A DNA stretch of 64,000 bases from Enhydrobacter aerosaccus (GTDB lineage Bacteria > Pseudomonadota > Alphaproteobacteria > Reyranellales > Reyranellaceae), in assembly GCF_900167455.1 (NCBI RefSeq), contig NZ_FUWJ01000010.1:124001-188000 (forward strand). Direction: 5' to 3'. The translations under genes were made by a program, and so were the position numbers. Position 1 is the stretch's first letter. Every line of letters starts with the position of its first letter. Below are positions 27,918 to 35,968 of the stretch, piece by piece. The notes under the pieces were generated by a model. The model was not told where the DNA came from. It saw only the letters and a program-made list of their open reading frames with translations, and did not search any database.

Positions 27918-28060
27918 CGCTCTCTTTCATCCGGACTGTGACCGTCGGCTTCGGAATTGCACCGAATCTGCTGTCCTCGCTCCCGACGGAGCGAGCGCTC
28001 GCGGGCTGATGCGATGTCTCGCAATTACCGCCGGTGGGGAATTACACCCCGCCCTGAGAA
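27918..28060 (-). ncRNA. FMN riboswitch (RFN element)
   Basis: On the minus strand the hallmark RFN blocks occur in order: GGGCGGGGTGTAATTCCCC, ACCGGCGGTAATT, GCCCGCGAGCG, CAGCAGATTCGGTGCAATTC, CGAAGCCGACGGTCACAGT and CCGGATGAAAGAGAG. It ends about 95 bases before the ribH ATG. A GC-rich imperfect hairpin at about 27879-27903 lies between aptamer and gene and could belong to the expression platform. FMN binding would be expected to repress ribH. Confidence 0.95.
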
Positions 28061-28226
28061 CGCCTGCCTTGGGATCATCCCAAGGCACGACAGCAATCCA
28101 CGGTATCTCGAGGCTTGGCAACCAGCATGATGAAGGGCAGTGGCTTCGGGGACGTCGCGTCGCCGCTTTCTTCTACGCTGCAGAATGAAAGCGCGTGCCG
28201 TTTCAGCGGACGGAACGGTAGCGCGT

Positions 28227-28637
28227 CTAGGTCGTGGAATCGGCGGTCGTCGGCTTGGCTTTCGCCTCGTTGGCCTTCTCCGCCAGCCATGCCCGCGCCC
28301 GGGCCTCGGTCCTGAAAAAAGCCGCCGGTCGGGTCGACGGCGATATGTTCACGAAGCGCTTGAACGTCGCGCGGATCGTGTCGTCCTTGCCGACGACGGC
28401 CAACGGCCCGCTGCCGAGCGTGGCTGTATAAGCGCTGAGCCGCGCGCCCATCGTCATGACGTCGTTGTCGTCATAGACCGGCTGGCCCCGCGTGGCGTCG
28501 AACAGCTTGGCATAGGACATCGCGTTGGCCAGGAAGATCGTATCGAAATGGTCTTCCATTTCCTTCAGCGTGACAGGCCCCTCGGCGACGATATGCACGA
28601 ACTTTTGTGGATGAAGGATTTCCACGCGTAGCGGCAT
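28227..28637 (-). CDS. SpoIIAA-like / STAS-type small protein
   Basis: The 136-residue protein begins MPLRVEILHPQKFVHIVAEG and continues VTLKEMEDHFDTIFLANAMSYAKLFDATRGQ. This alternating strand/helix pattern resembles SpoIIAA-like (STAS-fold) proteins of unknown function common in Proteobacteria. The C-terminus is a charged Ala/Lys-rich helix (ARAWLAEKANEAKAK). The ATG at 28637 is preceded by GGGAG and is preferred to the in-frame ATG at 28658. No partner kinase or transporter is adjacent. Confidence 0.6.
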   Translation of the reverse strand: MPLRVEILHPQKFVHIVAEGPVTLKEMEDHFDTIFLANAMSYAKLFDATRGQPVYDDNDVMTMGARLSAYTATLGSGPLAVVGKDDTIRATFKRFVNISPSTRPAAFFRTEARARAWLAEKANEAKAKPTTADSTT

Positions 28638-28800
28638 TACCGGTACTCCCCCAGACATTACTTGGACGCAAGTCTAGCCGCGACCGCGCCACGGCACGAG
28701 CCCCAGGGCAAAACCGAGAGCCCTGGAACATCCCGCCAGGGATTCGCAACAATATCATGATGCTTTTGAGATGCTGCTCGTGATCAGCGCGCCCTATAAT

Positions 28801-28816
28801 CATCAATATATTGACA
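28801..28816. promoter_or_regulatory. Candidate BadR operator upstream of badH
   Basis: CATCAATATATTGACA contains the perfect 12-base palindrome TCAATATATTGA (28803-28814), centred about 65 bases before the badH ATG. The same TCAA-N4-TTGACA layout recurs upstream of the MarR-family gene badR at 33791-33806. Binding by BadR is inferred. Confidence 0.6.
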
Positions 28817-28873
28817 TAAAATTCGACTCACCCTAGAACGCCGTTCGAAGACAGCGGCAGCGACGGAGGAAAC

Positions 28874-29641
28874 ATGCGGGGCTTGGCGGGACGCGTTGCC
28901 ATCGTCACCGGGGGCGGAGGCGCCATCGGCGGCGCCACATGCCGGCGCCTGGCGGCCGAAGGCGCCAAGGTGGCCGTATTCGACGTCAATCGCGACGCCG
29001 CCGTCAGGACGGCAACGGCGATCCTCGACCACGGCGGCAAGGCCGAAGCCTTCGCCTGCGATATTTCAAGTCACGACTCGGTCCGCGAAGCCGTCGCCCA
29101 GGTGGCTTCGGGGCTGGGCCCCGTCGATATCCTGGTGAACAATGCCGGCTGGGATGTCTTCCGGCCGTTCCTGCAGACCGCGCCCGAGGACTGGCAGAAG
29201 CTGATCGCCATCAACCTGACCGGAGCACTCAACATGCATCACGCCGTGCTTCCGCAAATGGTCCAGCGGCGATCCGGCCGCATCGTCAACATCGCCTCGG
29301 ATGCCGCGCGCGTCGGCTCGTCGGGCGAAGCCGTCTATGCCGCCTGCAAGGCGGGCCTCGTTGCCCTGTCCAAGACGCTGGCGCGCGAGCATGCACGCGA
29401 CGGCATCACCTTCAACGTCGTCTGCCCGGGGCCCACCGACAGCCCGCTGCTTGGCAGCGTCGTGAATGCCGCCGGCAATCCGGAGAAGCTGCGCGAAGCC
29501 TTCCGCCGCGCCATTCCTCTCGGACGGATCGGCCAGCCGGACGATCTGACGGGCGCCATCTGCTTCTTCGCCAGCGACGATGCGAGCTTCGTGACCGGCC
29601 AGGTCCTGAGCGTTTCGGGCGGCCTGACCATGGCCGGTTGA
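28874..29641 (+). CDS. badH: 2-Hydroxycyclohexanecarboxyl-CoA dehydrogenase
   Basis: This 255-residue short-chain dehydrogenase has the cofactor loop VTGGGGAIGGATCRRLA and NNAGWDVFRPF. The block RIVNIASDAARVGSSGEAVY runs into AACK, and VCPGPTDSPLL and QVLSVSGGLTMAG follow. This is very close to Rhodopseudomonas palustris BadH, which oxidises 2-hydroxycyclohexane-1-carboxyl-CoA to the 2-keto thioester. GGAGG precedes the ATG. It is the first gene of the operon badH-aliB-aliA-badI, 57 bases after the candidate operator. Confidence 0.92.
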   Translation: MRGLAGRVAIVTGGGGAIGGATCRRLAAEGAKVAVFDVNRDAAVRTATAILDHGGKAEAFACDISSHDSVREAVAQVASGLGPVDILVNNAGWDVFRPFLQTAPEDWQKLIAINLTGALNMHHAVLPQMVQRRSGRIVNIASDAARVGSSGEAVYAACKAGLVALSKTLAREHARDGITFNVVCPGPTDSPLLGSVVNAAGNPEKLREAFRRAIPLGRIGQPDDLTGAICFFASDDASFVTGQVLSVSGGLTMAG

Positions 29642-29653
29642 CGAAGCGCTGCC

Positions 29654-30799
29654 ATGACTGGTTTCAGCGAGGAACAGAACGCTTTCCGGCAGACCGCCGA
29701 GCGCTTCGCGCGCGACAGAGTGGCACCGGACTACCAGAAACGCGAACAGGCCGGGCATGTCGATCGTGCGCTCGTTCGCGAGATGGGCCAGCTCGGGCTG
29801 ATCGCCCCGGAGCTGCCCGAGGCGCTGGGCGGTCTCGGCGCCTCGAGCGTGACCAGCGGGTTGATCGCCGAGGCGATCGGCTACGCCGACCTCAACGTCG
29901 CCTATATCCAGATCCTGGGCTCGCTGAACGGCAAGATCGTCGCCACGCACGGTTCGCCGGAGCTGCGGTCGATCTGGATCCCGCGCCTGGTGTCGGGCGA
30001 GGCCATCCTGGCGCTCGGCCTCACGGAACCGCGCGGCGGCTCCGACGCCGCCAATCTCGCCCTGTCCGCCCGACGCGATGGCGACCGCTATATCCTGAAG
30101 GGCGAGAAGTCGTCGATCAGCATGGCCGACCAGGCCGACGCCCTGGTCGTCTTTGCCCGCACCGGCTCCGTGCAGGACAAGGCCCGCGGCGTCAGCGCCT
30201 TCCTGGTGCCGATGGATGCGCCCGGCATCACCACGCTGCGCTTCAACGATCTCGGCAGCAAGGCGATCGGCCGCAGCTCGATCTTCTTCGACGACGTGAT
30301 CGTTCCGGCAAGCCATCGTCTGGCCGACGAGGGCGCTGGCTTCGTCCAGGTCATGCAGGGTTTCGACTTCAGCCGGGCGCTGATCGGGCTGCAGGTCCTA
30401 GGTGCGGCGCAGGCCTCGCTCGATGAAAGCTGGGCGTATATCCAGCAGCGCCAGGCCTTCGGCGCGCCGCTCTCCGTCAACCAGGGTGTGACCTTCCCGC
30501 TGGCGGAAGGCGAGACGATGATCGCCGCCGCCCGTCAGCTCTGTTACCACACGCTGGCCCTCAAGGATGCCGACAAGCCACACACGGCCGAGGCTGCCAT
30601 GTGCAAATGGCTGGCGCCGAAGACCGCGGTCGACGTTATCCATCAGTGCCTGCTCACCCACGGCCATTACGGCTGGTCGCTCGACCTGCCGCATCAGCAG
30701 CGGCTGCGCGACGTGATGGGCCTCGAGATCGGCGACGGCACCGCGCAAATCATGAAGATGATCATTGCCCGAGAGAAGCTGAGACAACGAAAGGCCTGA
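29654..30799 (+). CDS. aliB: Cyclohexanecarboxyl-CoA dehydrogenase (acyl-CoA dehydrogenase family)
   Basis: This 381-residue FAD acyl-CoA dehydrogenase has the substrate/FAD loop LGLTEPRGGSDAANL, SSISMADQADALVVFAR, DFSRALIGLQVLGAAQASLDE and a C-terminal HGHYGWSLDLPHQQRLRD. By family and position it introduces the double bond that turns cyclohexanecarboxyl-CoA into cyclohex-1-ene-1-carboxyl-CoA. It lies 12 bases after badH and 24 bases before aliA. Electrons would pass to ETF, encoded elsewhere. Confidence 0.88.
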   Translation: MTGFSEEQNAFRQTAERFARDRVAPDYQKREQAGHVDRALVREMGQLGLIAPELPEALGGLGASSVTSGLIAEAIGYADLNVAYIQILGSLNGKIVATHGSPELRSIWIPRLVSGEAILALGLTEPRGGSDAANLALSARRDGDRYILKGEKSSISMADQADALVVFARTGSVQDKARGVSAFLVPMDAPGITTLRFNDLGSKAIGRSSIFFDDVIVPASHRLADEGAGFVQVMQGFDFSRALIGLQVLGAAQASLDESWAYIQQRQAFGAPLSVNQGVTFPLAEGETMIAAARQLCYHTLALKDADKPHTAEAAMCKWLAPKTAVDVIHQCLLTHGHYGWSLDLPHQQRLRDVMGLEIGDGTAQIMKMIIAREKLRQRKA

Positions 30800-30823
30800 A
30801 TTGGCCAGACTAGGGAGGAGCCC

Positions 30824-32482
30824 GTGCAATTCGATGCGATTCTCTTTCCGCCGCGTCGAGCGGCGATGGTCGAAAAGGGATTCTGGCGGGACCGCACCAT
30901 CAACGACGATCTCGATGCCTGCCTGAAGCAGCGACCTGACAAGGAAGCCCTGACCGCGGTCTCGATCGAACGCGGCGAGGTCAAGCGCCTGACCTATCGC
31001 GAGCTTGGTGACCTCACGGATCGATTGGCGATCGGCCTGTCGCGGCTGGGCGTCGGCCGCAACGATGTCGTGTCGGCCCAATTGCCCAACTGGTGGGAAT
31101 TCACGCTGATCTATCTGGCCTGCGCCCGCATCGGCGCGGTCTTCAATCCCCTGATGCCGATCTTCCGCGAGCGCGAGCTGTCCTTCATGCTCAAGCACGG
31201 CGAAAGCAAGGTCGCCATCGTGCCCAAGCGCTTTCGCGGTCACGACTACGAAAAGATGCTCGCGGATCTGCGACCCGCCTTGCCCGCGCTACGCCATGTG
31301 CGGGTGATCGGCGGAAGCGGAGAGGACGATTTCGCGACCTTGCTCGCGACCGAGCGCTCTCCCTCCGATACGGCCCTTCTGACTAGCCATCGGCCGGCAC
31401 CGGACGATGTCACGCAGCTCATCTATACATCAGGCACGACCGGCGAGCCCAAGGGCGTCATGCACTCGTCCAACTCGATGACGGCGAATATTCATGCCTA
31501 TGCCGAGCGCCTTGGGCTGGGCGTCGACGACGTGATCCTGATGGCTTCGCCGATGGCCCATCAGACCGGCTTCATGTACGGGCTGATGATGCCGATCATG
31601 CTCGGCGCACGGGCGGTGCTGCAGGATATCTGGGATCCGCGCAAGGCACTGGACGTGATCCGCAGTGAAGGCGCGACCTTCACGATGGCCTCGACGCCGT
31701 TCCTCACCGATCTCACCAATGCCGTCGCCGACACAGCCCTCGGCGTGCCGACGCTGCGCAGCTTCCTGTGCGCCGGCGCGCCGATCCCCGGACCGCTGGT
31801 CGAGCGGGCACGCAAGGTGCTCGGAACCAAGATCGTCTCCGCCTGGGGCATGACCGAGAACGGTGCCGCAACCCTGATCAAGCTCGACGACGACGACGAG
31901 CGCGCCTTCAATACCTGCGGCTGTCCGCTGCCCGGTGTCGAGCTGCGCATTGTCGACAACGACGGCAAGCCCCTGCCGACTGGCACGAGCGGCAGGCTTC
32001 TGATCCGCGCCTGCTCCAATTTCGGCGGTTATCTCCACCGGCCGCATCTCAACGGCACGGACAAGGAGGACTGGTTCGACACCGGCGATCTCGCCCAGCT
32101 CGACGAGCGCGGCTACGTCAAGATCGACGGCCGCTCGAAGGACGTCATCATCCGCGGTGGCGAGAATATTCCCGTGGTCGAGATCGAGGCGCTGCTCTAC
32201 AGGCATCCCGCCATCGCCCAGGTGGCAATCGTTGCCTATCCGGACGAACGTCTGGGCGAACGCGCCTGCGCCGCAGTCGTCACCAAGCCCGGCCAGTCGA
32301 TCGATCTGGCGACCCTGGTCGAGTTCCTGAAGTCGAACAAGGTGGCGCTGCAATATATCCCGGAGCGTCTGCTGGTCCTCGATCAGATGCCGGCCACCCC
32401 GTCCGGGAAGATCCAGAAGTTCAAGCTGCGCGAGATCGTGAAGGCGGCCCTTCCCCAGACCGCCCCTGCCGCCCGCGCCTGA
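30824..32482 (+). CDS. aliA: Cyclohexanecarboxylate-CoA ligase
   Basis: This 552-residue adenylate-forming ligase activates the acid to its CoA thioester. The AMP-binding P-loop is IYTSGTTGEPKGVMHSS, the aromatic/ATP motif is SAWGMTENG, and the hinge is WFDTGDLAQLDERGYVKIDGRSKD. The catalytic lysine is in ATPSGKIQKFKLRE. The start is GTG at 30824 with AGGGAGGAG just upstream. Its place between aliB and badI supports cyclohexanecarboxylate as substrate, the pathway's entry step. Confidence 0.9.
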   Translation: MQFDAILFPPRRAAMVEKGFWRDRTINDDLDACLKQRPDKEALTAVSIERGEVKRLTYRELGDLTDRLAIGLSRLGVGRNDVVSAQLPNWWEFTLIYLACARIGAVFNPLMPIFRERELSFMLKHGESKVAIVPKRFRGHDYEKMLADLRPALPALRHVRVIGGSGEDDFATLLATERSPSDTALLTSHRPAPDDVTQLIYTSGTTGEPKGVMHSSNSMTANIHAYAERLGLGVDDVILMASPMAHQTGFMYGLMMPIMLGARAVLQDIWDPRKALDVIRSEGATFTMASTPFLTDLTNAVADTALGVPTLRSFLCAGAPIPGPLVERARKVLGTKIVSAWGMTENGAATLIKLDDDDERAFNTCGCPLPGVELRIVDNDGKPLPTGTSGRLLIRACSNFGGYLHRPHLNGTDKEDWFDTGDLAQLDERGYVKIDGRSKDVIIRGGENIPVVEIEALLYRHPAIAQVAIVAYPDERLGERACAAVVTKPGQSIDLATLVEFLKSNKVALQYIPERLLVLDQMPATPSGKIQKFKLREIVKAALPQTAPAARA

Positions 32483-32498
32483 TCAGGAGAAAGCAAGG

Positions 32499-33293
32499 AT
32501 GGATTATCAGGACATCGTCTACGAGGAGCGGCCGCGCGGCGTCGCCCGCATCACCATCAACCGACCGGCGAGCTACAACGCCTTCCGCGGACAGACCGTC
32601 GAGGAACTGATCCACGCCTTCCTCAAGGCGGGATGGGATCGTTCCATCGCCGTCATCGTCCTGACGGGCGCGGGCGACAAGGCCTTCTGCACCGGCGGCG
32701 ACCAGGGCGCGCACGAGGGACAGTATGACGGACGCGGCACCATCGGCCTGCCGATCGACGAATTGCAGAGCCTGATCCGCGATGTGCCCAAGCCGGTCAT
32801 TGCCCGCGTCAACGGCTTTGCGATCGGCGGCGGCAACGTCCTGGCGACCTTGTGCGATCTGACGATCGCGTCGGACAAGGCGCAGTTCGGCCAGGTCGGC
32901 CCCAAGGTCGGCTCGGTCGATCCGGGATTCGGCACCGCTTATCTGGCGCGGGTGATCGGCGAGAAAAAGGCGCGCGAACTCTGGTATCTGTGCCGGCGCT
33001 ACACGGCCCAGCAGGCCGTCGAGATGGGCCTGGCCAATGTCGTGGTGCCGCACGCCGAGCTCGATGCCGAGGTCGATCGCTGGTGTCAGGAGCTGCTCGA
33101 GCGCAGCCCGACCGCCCTTGCCCTGGCCAAGCGTTCCTTCAACGCCGACACCGAATCCATTCGCGGCATCTCCAGCATGGGCATGCAGGCCCTCAGCCTC
33201 TACTACGAGACCGAGGAATCGAAGGAAGGCGGCCGGGCGTTCCGCGAAAAGCGGAAGCCGAACTTCCGACCGGAGGTTGCGGCTAAGCCTTAG
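32499..33293 (+). CDS. badI: 2-Ketocyclohexanecarboxyl-CoA hydrolase
   Basis: This 264-residue crotonase-fold enzyme opens the alicyclic ring to give pimeloyl-CoA. Segments FRGQTVEELIHAFLKAG, GAGDKAFCTGGDQ, DGRGTIGLPIDELQ, GGGNVLATLCDLTI, GQVGPKVGSVDPGFGTA and RSPTALALAKRSFN are nearly the same as in R. palustris BadI. It is the last gene of the operon and converges with badR, the coding regions overlapping by 11 bases. Confidence 0.93.
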   Translation: MDYQDIVYEERPRGVARITINRPASYNAFRGQTVEELIHAFLKAGWDRSIAVIVLTGAGDKAFCTGGDQGAHEGQYDGRGTIGLPIDELQSLIRDVPKPVIARVNGFAIGGGNVLATLCDLTIASDKAQFGQVGPKVGSVDPGFGTAYLARVIGEKKARELWYLCRRYTAQQAVEMGLANVVVPHAELDAEVDRWCQELLERSPTALALAKRSFNADTESIRGISSMGMQALSLYYETEESKEGGRAFREKRKPNFRPEVAAKP

Positions 33294-33759
33294 CCAGACC
33301 GGTCTTGAGCCGATCCAGCAGCCTGTAGAGCATCACCTGCTCGTCGATGCTGAGGTCCGCAAGCGCCGCGCCGTAGAAGGCCTCGATCGGCGCTTGCATG
33401 GCCGCCCAAACCGATTTGCCGACCGCCGTCAGCCGGATACGGCGGCTTCGACCGTCGGCCTTGTCCTTGATGCGCTCGATCCACTGGCGCTCATCGAGCC
33501 GGTTGAGCAGGATCGCCAGATTCTGCCGGCTGACCCCCAGGAACTCGATGAGGCTCTTCACCGTCACGCCGGCATCCAGCACCGCCGGCCGCGCCAGAGC
33601 GCCGATCACGGCCCATTGCTGCGTGGTGGCGCCGAACGCATCGACATAACGCGTGCCCTGCTTGTGCATCAGGTTGGAGGCCTGATACAGGCGGAAGAAC
33701 AGCCGGTTCGCGACATCATACTGCTGAGCAGCCCGCGCTTTGGTCGGTGCCTGCGCCAT
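33283..33759 (-). CDS. badR: MarR-family regulator of the cyclohexanecarboxylate cluster (BadR-like)
   Basis: The 158-residue protein has a MarR winged helix: QQWAVIGALARPAVLDAGVT, VKSLIEFLGVSRQNLAILLNRLDE (recognition helix) and KADGRSRRIRLTAVG (wing). In R. palustris BadR represses alicyclic acid genes and is released by a pathway CoA intermediate. Here the gene converges with the operon, and its own start lies 32 bases from a palindrome matching the one before badH, suggesting autoregulation. Confidence 0.85.
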   Translation of the reverse strand: MAQAPTKARAAQQYDVANRLFFRLYQASNLMHKQGTRYVDAFGATTQQWAVIGALARPAVLDAGVTVKSLIEFLGVSRQNLAILLNRLDERQWIERIKDKADGRSRRIRLTAVGKSVWAAMQAPIEAFYGAALADLSIDEQVMLYRLLDRLKTGLAKA

Positions 33760-33790
33760 TCAAAGCCTCATTCGAACCCGGCGTGCGTTA

Positions 33791-33806
33791 TGTCAACTGA
33801 TTGACA
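33791..33806. promoter_or_regulatory. Candidate BadR operator upstream of badR
   Basis: TGTCAACTGATTGACA has inverted arms TGTCAA and TTGACA around a four-base spacer. It lies 32-47 bases upstream of the badR ATG. The arms share TCAA-N4-TTGACA with the site upstream of badH. Confidence 0.6.
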
Positions 33807-33842
33807 CAAAGCAAGCCCGGTTTCAAATCGCCGTCACCGCTC

Positions 33843-34139
33843 CTACGACGGCTGCGGAGACAACCGCCGCGCAAGCCAAAGCAGGATTGCCCCGGCGGCG
33901 GCAAAGACGGGACAGGCCGGCGCCATCAGCACCGGCTTCAACACGAAATGCCACAACCGGCCGGAGAGATGATTGGCAACGCCATCCTGGATCGCCCGCA
34001 GCGACGGATAATCGATGCGGGACCAGATAATGCCCAGGGTTTGCAGCCTGAACGGACCAGATCGCGTGGCCAGGCAATCATCGACCAGGATCGCGACCGC
34101 GATCGCCAGGAACGTCCAGGCCACGAACCGGACAGTCAT
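33843..34139 (-). CDS. Small hypothetical membrane protein
   Basis: The 98-residue protein has one hydrophobic segment near the N-terminus (FVAWTFLAIAVAILV) and another near the C-terminus (APACPVFAAAGAILLWLA). The intervening region reads LATRSGPFRLQTLGIIWSRID. No family is recognised. The ATG at 34139 is chosen; a GTG at 34166 directly after the upstream acyltransferase stop is an alternative that would couple the two genes. Confidence 0.5.
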   Translation of the reverse strand: MTVRFVAWTFLAIAVAILVDDCLATRSGPFRLQTLGIIWSRIDYPSLRAIQDGVANHLSGRLWHFVLKPVLMAPACPVFAAAGAILLWLARRLSPQPS

Positions 34140-34167
34140 CCTGATCCGCAGCCGGACGGGTCGCACG

Positions 34168-35262
34168 TCAGCTTGTCCTCAGCCGTCCCTGTCCTCGATC
34201 GGGACGGTACGGCACGAGGACATCCCTCAGCCTGATCGCCGTGCTCTCGGCCAGACTGTAGTAGCCGTAGGTCGCGCCCACGATCAGGGCCAGGCCGAGG
34301 ACCCAGTACAGGAGATCTGCTCCGCCGAGCTGGCCGACAATGGTCTTGGTGAGATGAATGGCCAGCGGATGCACGAGGTAGGCCGAGTAGGAACTTATCG
34401 CCACGGCGCGGACCAGCGCTCGAAGCCGCTGGCGATCCGGCCATGCGGACTCCACCGAGCGCGGCCGCATCACGGCCAATAGACAAAACACCGTCGCCAG
34501 CACGGTGGGGAATAGGACGTAGTGGACCCTCTCACCAGCGATCGCCTCGACCGTAACGGCCGCGGCAACCGCAGCGAGAACAGCGATCCAGAGGCCCTTG
34601 GATCCGATCGCCTTCGCGAATATCGAAGGCCATCGGAAGGACGCGAAGCTCGCGGCAAATCCGAAGGCGATGCCGTCGAGATGGAGATGGGTTGCGGTCA
34701 CGGCGTAGCCGAACTCGTTCCGGGGGACCGAATCGAATTCCAGCGCCCGGGCGACGGGCGACAGCAACGCGAGCCCGATCAACGCCAACGGCAGCAGCCA
34801 GCGTGTGCCATAGCGGGCGATCGCGGCGGCCAGGATCGGGATGACCAGGTAAAAATGCTCCTCGATGCAGAGCGACCAGCTCACCAGGAAAAAGGGAATG
34901 CGATCCTGGTAATTCTGAAGAAAGACGAGGTAGGAAAAGTCGAAGGGCTCGTGGCGCGCCACCGCGACCGCGGCCCACGATACCGCAAGGATGCCGAAAT
35001 AGGGTGGGATGGTCCGCAAGGCGCGGCGCAGCCAGAATCGGCCGAGAGCGACATCACCTGTGGACCAGAGTTCGCGCCAGAACAGCGTACCGACCAGCCA
35101 GCCGCTCAGCACGAAGAACAGATCCACGCCGTACTGGCCGTAATAGGTGACTCGCGACAACCAGCTGCCGTTGAGGGCCGAGCTCTGCACCAGATGATAG
35201 GCGATCACGGCCACCACGGCGCCGCCCCGCAACGTATCGAGCCAGGCAACCCGCTTGTTCAT
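34168..35262 (-). CDS. Acyltransferase 3 (OafA/YrhL-type) family membrane protein
   Basis: This 364-residue polytopic acyltransferase has about ten membrane helices. The N-terminal pattern WLDTLRGGAVVAVIAYHLVQ supplies the family's arginine and active-site histidine. GVDLFFVLSGWLVGTLFWRE and FLVSWSLCIEEHFYLVIP are also typical. Relatives O-acetylate surface polysaccharides or other extracellular sugars. The ATG is preceded by AAAGGAGC. No polysaccharide genes are adjacent, so the acceptor is unknown. Confidence 0.8.
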   Translation of the reverse strand: MNKRVAWLDTLRGGAVVAVIAYHLVQSSALNGSWLSRVTYYGQYGVDLFFVLSGWLVGTLFWRELWSTGDVALGRFWLRRALRTIPPYFGILAVSWAAVAVARHEPFDFSYLVFLQNYQDRIPFFLVSWSLCIEEHFYLVIPILAAAIARYGTRWLLPLALIGLALLSPVARALEFDSVPRNEFGYAVTATHLHLDGIAFGFAASFASFRWPSIFAKAIGSKGLWIAVLAAVAAAVTVEAIAGERVHYVLFPTVLATVFCLLAVMRPRSVESAWPDRQRLRALVRAVAISSYSAYLVHPLAIHLTKTIVGQLGGADLLYWVLGLALIVGATYGYYSLAESTAIRLRDVLVPYRPDRGQGRLRTS

Positions 35263-35487
35263 GCTCCTTTGATGGTCCCCATCCCAGTCATCCCACACAC
35301 CGACCTTGCGGCTCGCCCCGCGACAGAGCGTCCCTCTTCCCCAAGCCGTCCGGGCCATGCTGCCCCAATGCCGTCGAAGAAGCGAATTGAAGTTGGCCGG
35401 CCCGCGCCGCTCCGACGCTTGCGGCAACCATTCCCGGCGTGTAGAGCGCTCGCTCTCAAGCGCCAGAGCACAGGAAGCGAGACGAGA

Positions 35488-35796
35488 ATGGCCGAGCCCG
35501 ATGACGAATATGTCTATGACGAAGCCACGGGCGAGTGGATTCCGGCCGCGGAAGCCAAGGCCAAGCAAACGGCTGCCCAGGCCGTAGAGGTGCGGGATTC
35601 GGTCGGCAATCTCCTTGCCGACGGCGACAGTGTGGTTCTCACCAAGGACCTGAAGGTCAAGGGCGCCAACCAGACGCTGCGGCGGGGAACGGTGATCCGG
35701 TCGATCCGCCTGACCGGCGACCCCCAGGAGATCGATTGCCGCTTCGAGGGCATCAAGGGCCTGGTGCTGCGCGCGGAGTTCGTCCGCAAGCGTTGA
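35488..35796 (+). CDS. PhnA/YjdM-like protein lacking the zinc ribbon
   Basis: The 102-residue protein's C-terminal 70 residues match the PhnA domain: VRDSVGNLLADGDSVVLTKDLKVKG, RGTVIRSIRLTGDPQEIDC and GLVLRAEFVRKR. Typical family members start with a CxxC...CxxC zinc ribbon. Here that part is shortened to an acidic DEYVYDEATGEWIPAAEA with no cysteines in the ribbon region. The function of PhnA/YjdM proteins is not firmly established; a role in phosphonate breakdown is a historic label. The frame is open far upstream but only antisense to the acyltransferase. Confidence 0.75.
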   Translation: MAEPDDEYVYDEATGEWIPAAEAKAKQTAAQAVEVRDSVGNLLADGDSVVLTKDLKVKGANQTLRRGTVIRSIRLTGDPQEIDCRFEGIKGLVLRAEFVRKR

Positions 35797-35968
35797 GGGC
35801 TGCACTACCGACCGGCCGCTGCCGCCTTCCGGTACAAGGAGACCGATCAGCTCCCTTGGAAGGCCGGCTCTCGCGGCAGGAGAGAACGCGCAGAGACAAT
35901 GATGCGTAGGCAAAATCCTACGCACCGTGGATCCGGTGTCTCGAACACCGCGATCTTACGTCATGGAA

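Noticed and set aside
34522..35487. Long upstream extension of the PhnA-like gene
   Set aside because: It is antisense to the acyltransferase gene; the family begins near the ATG at 35488.
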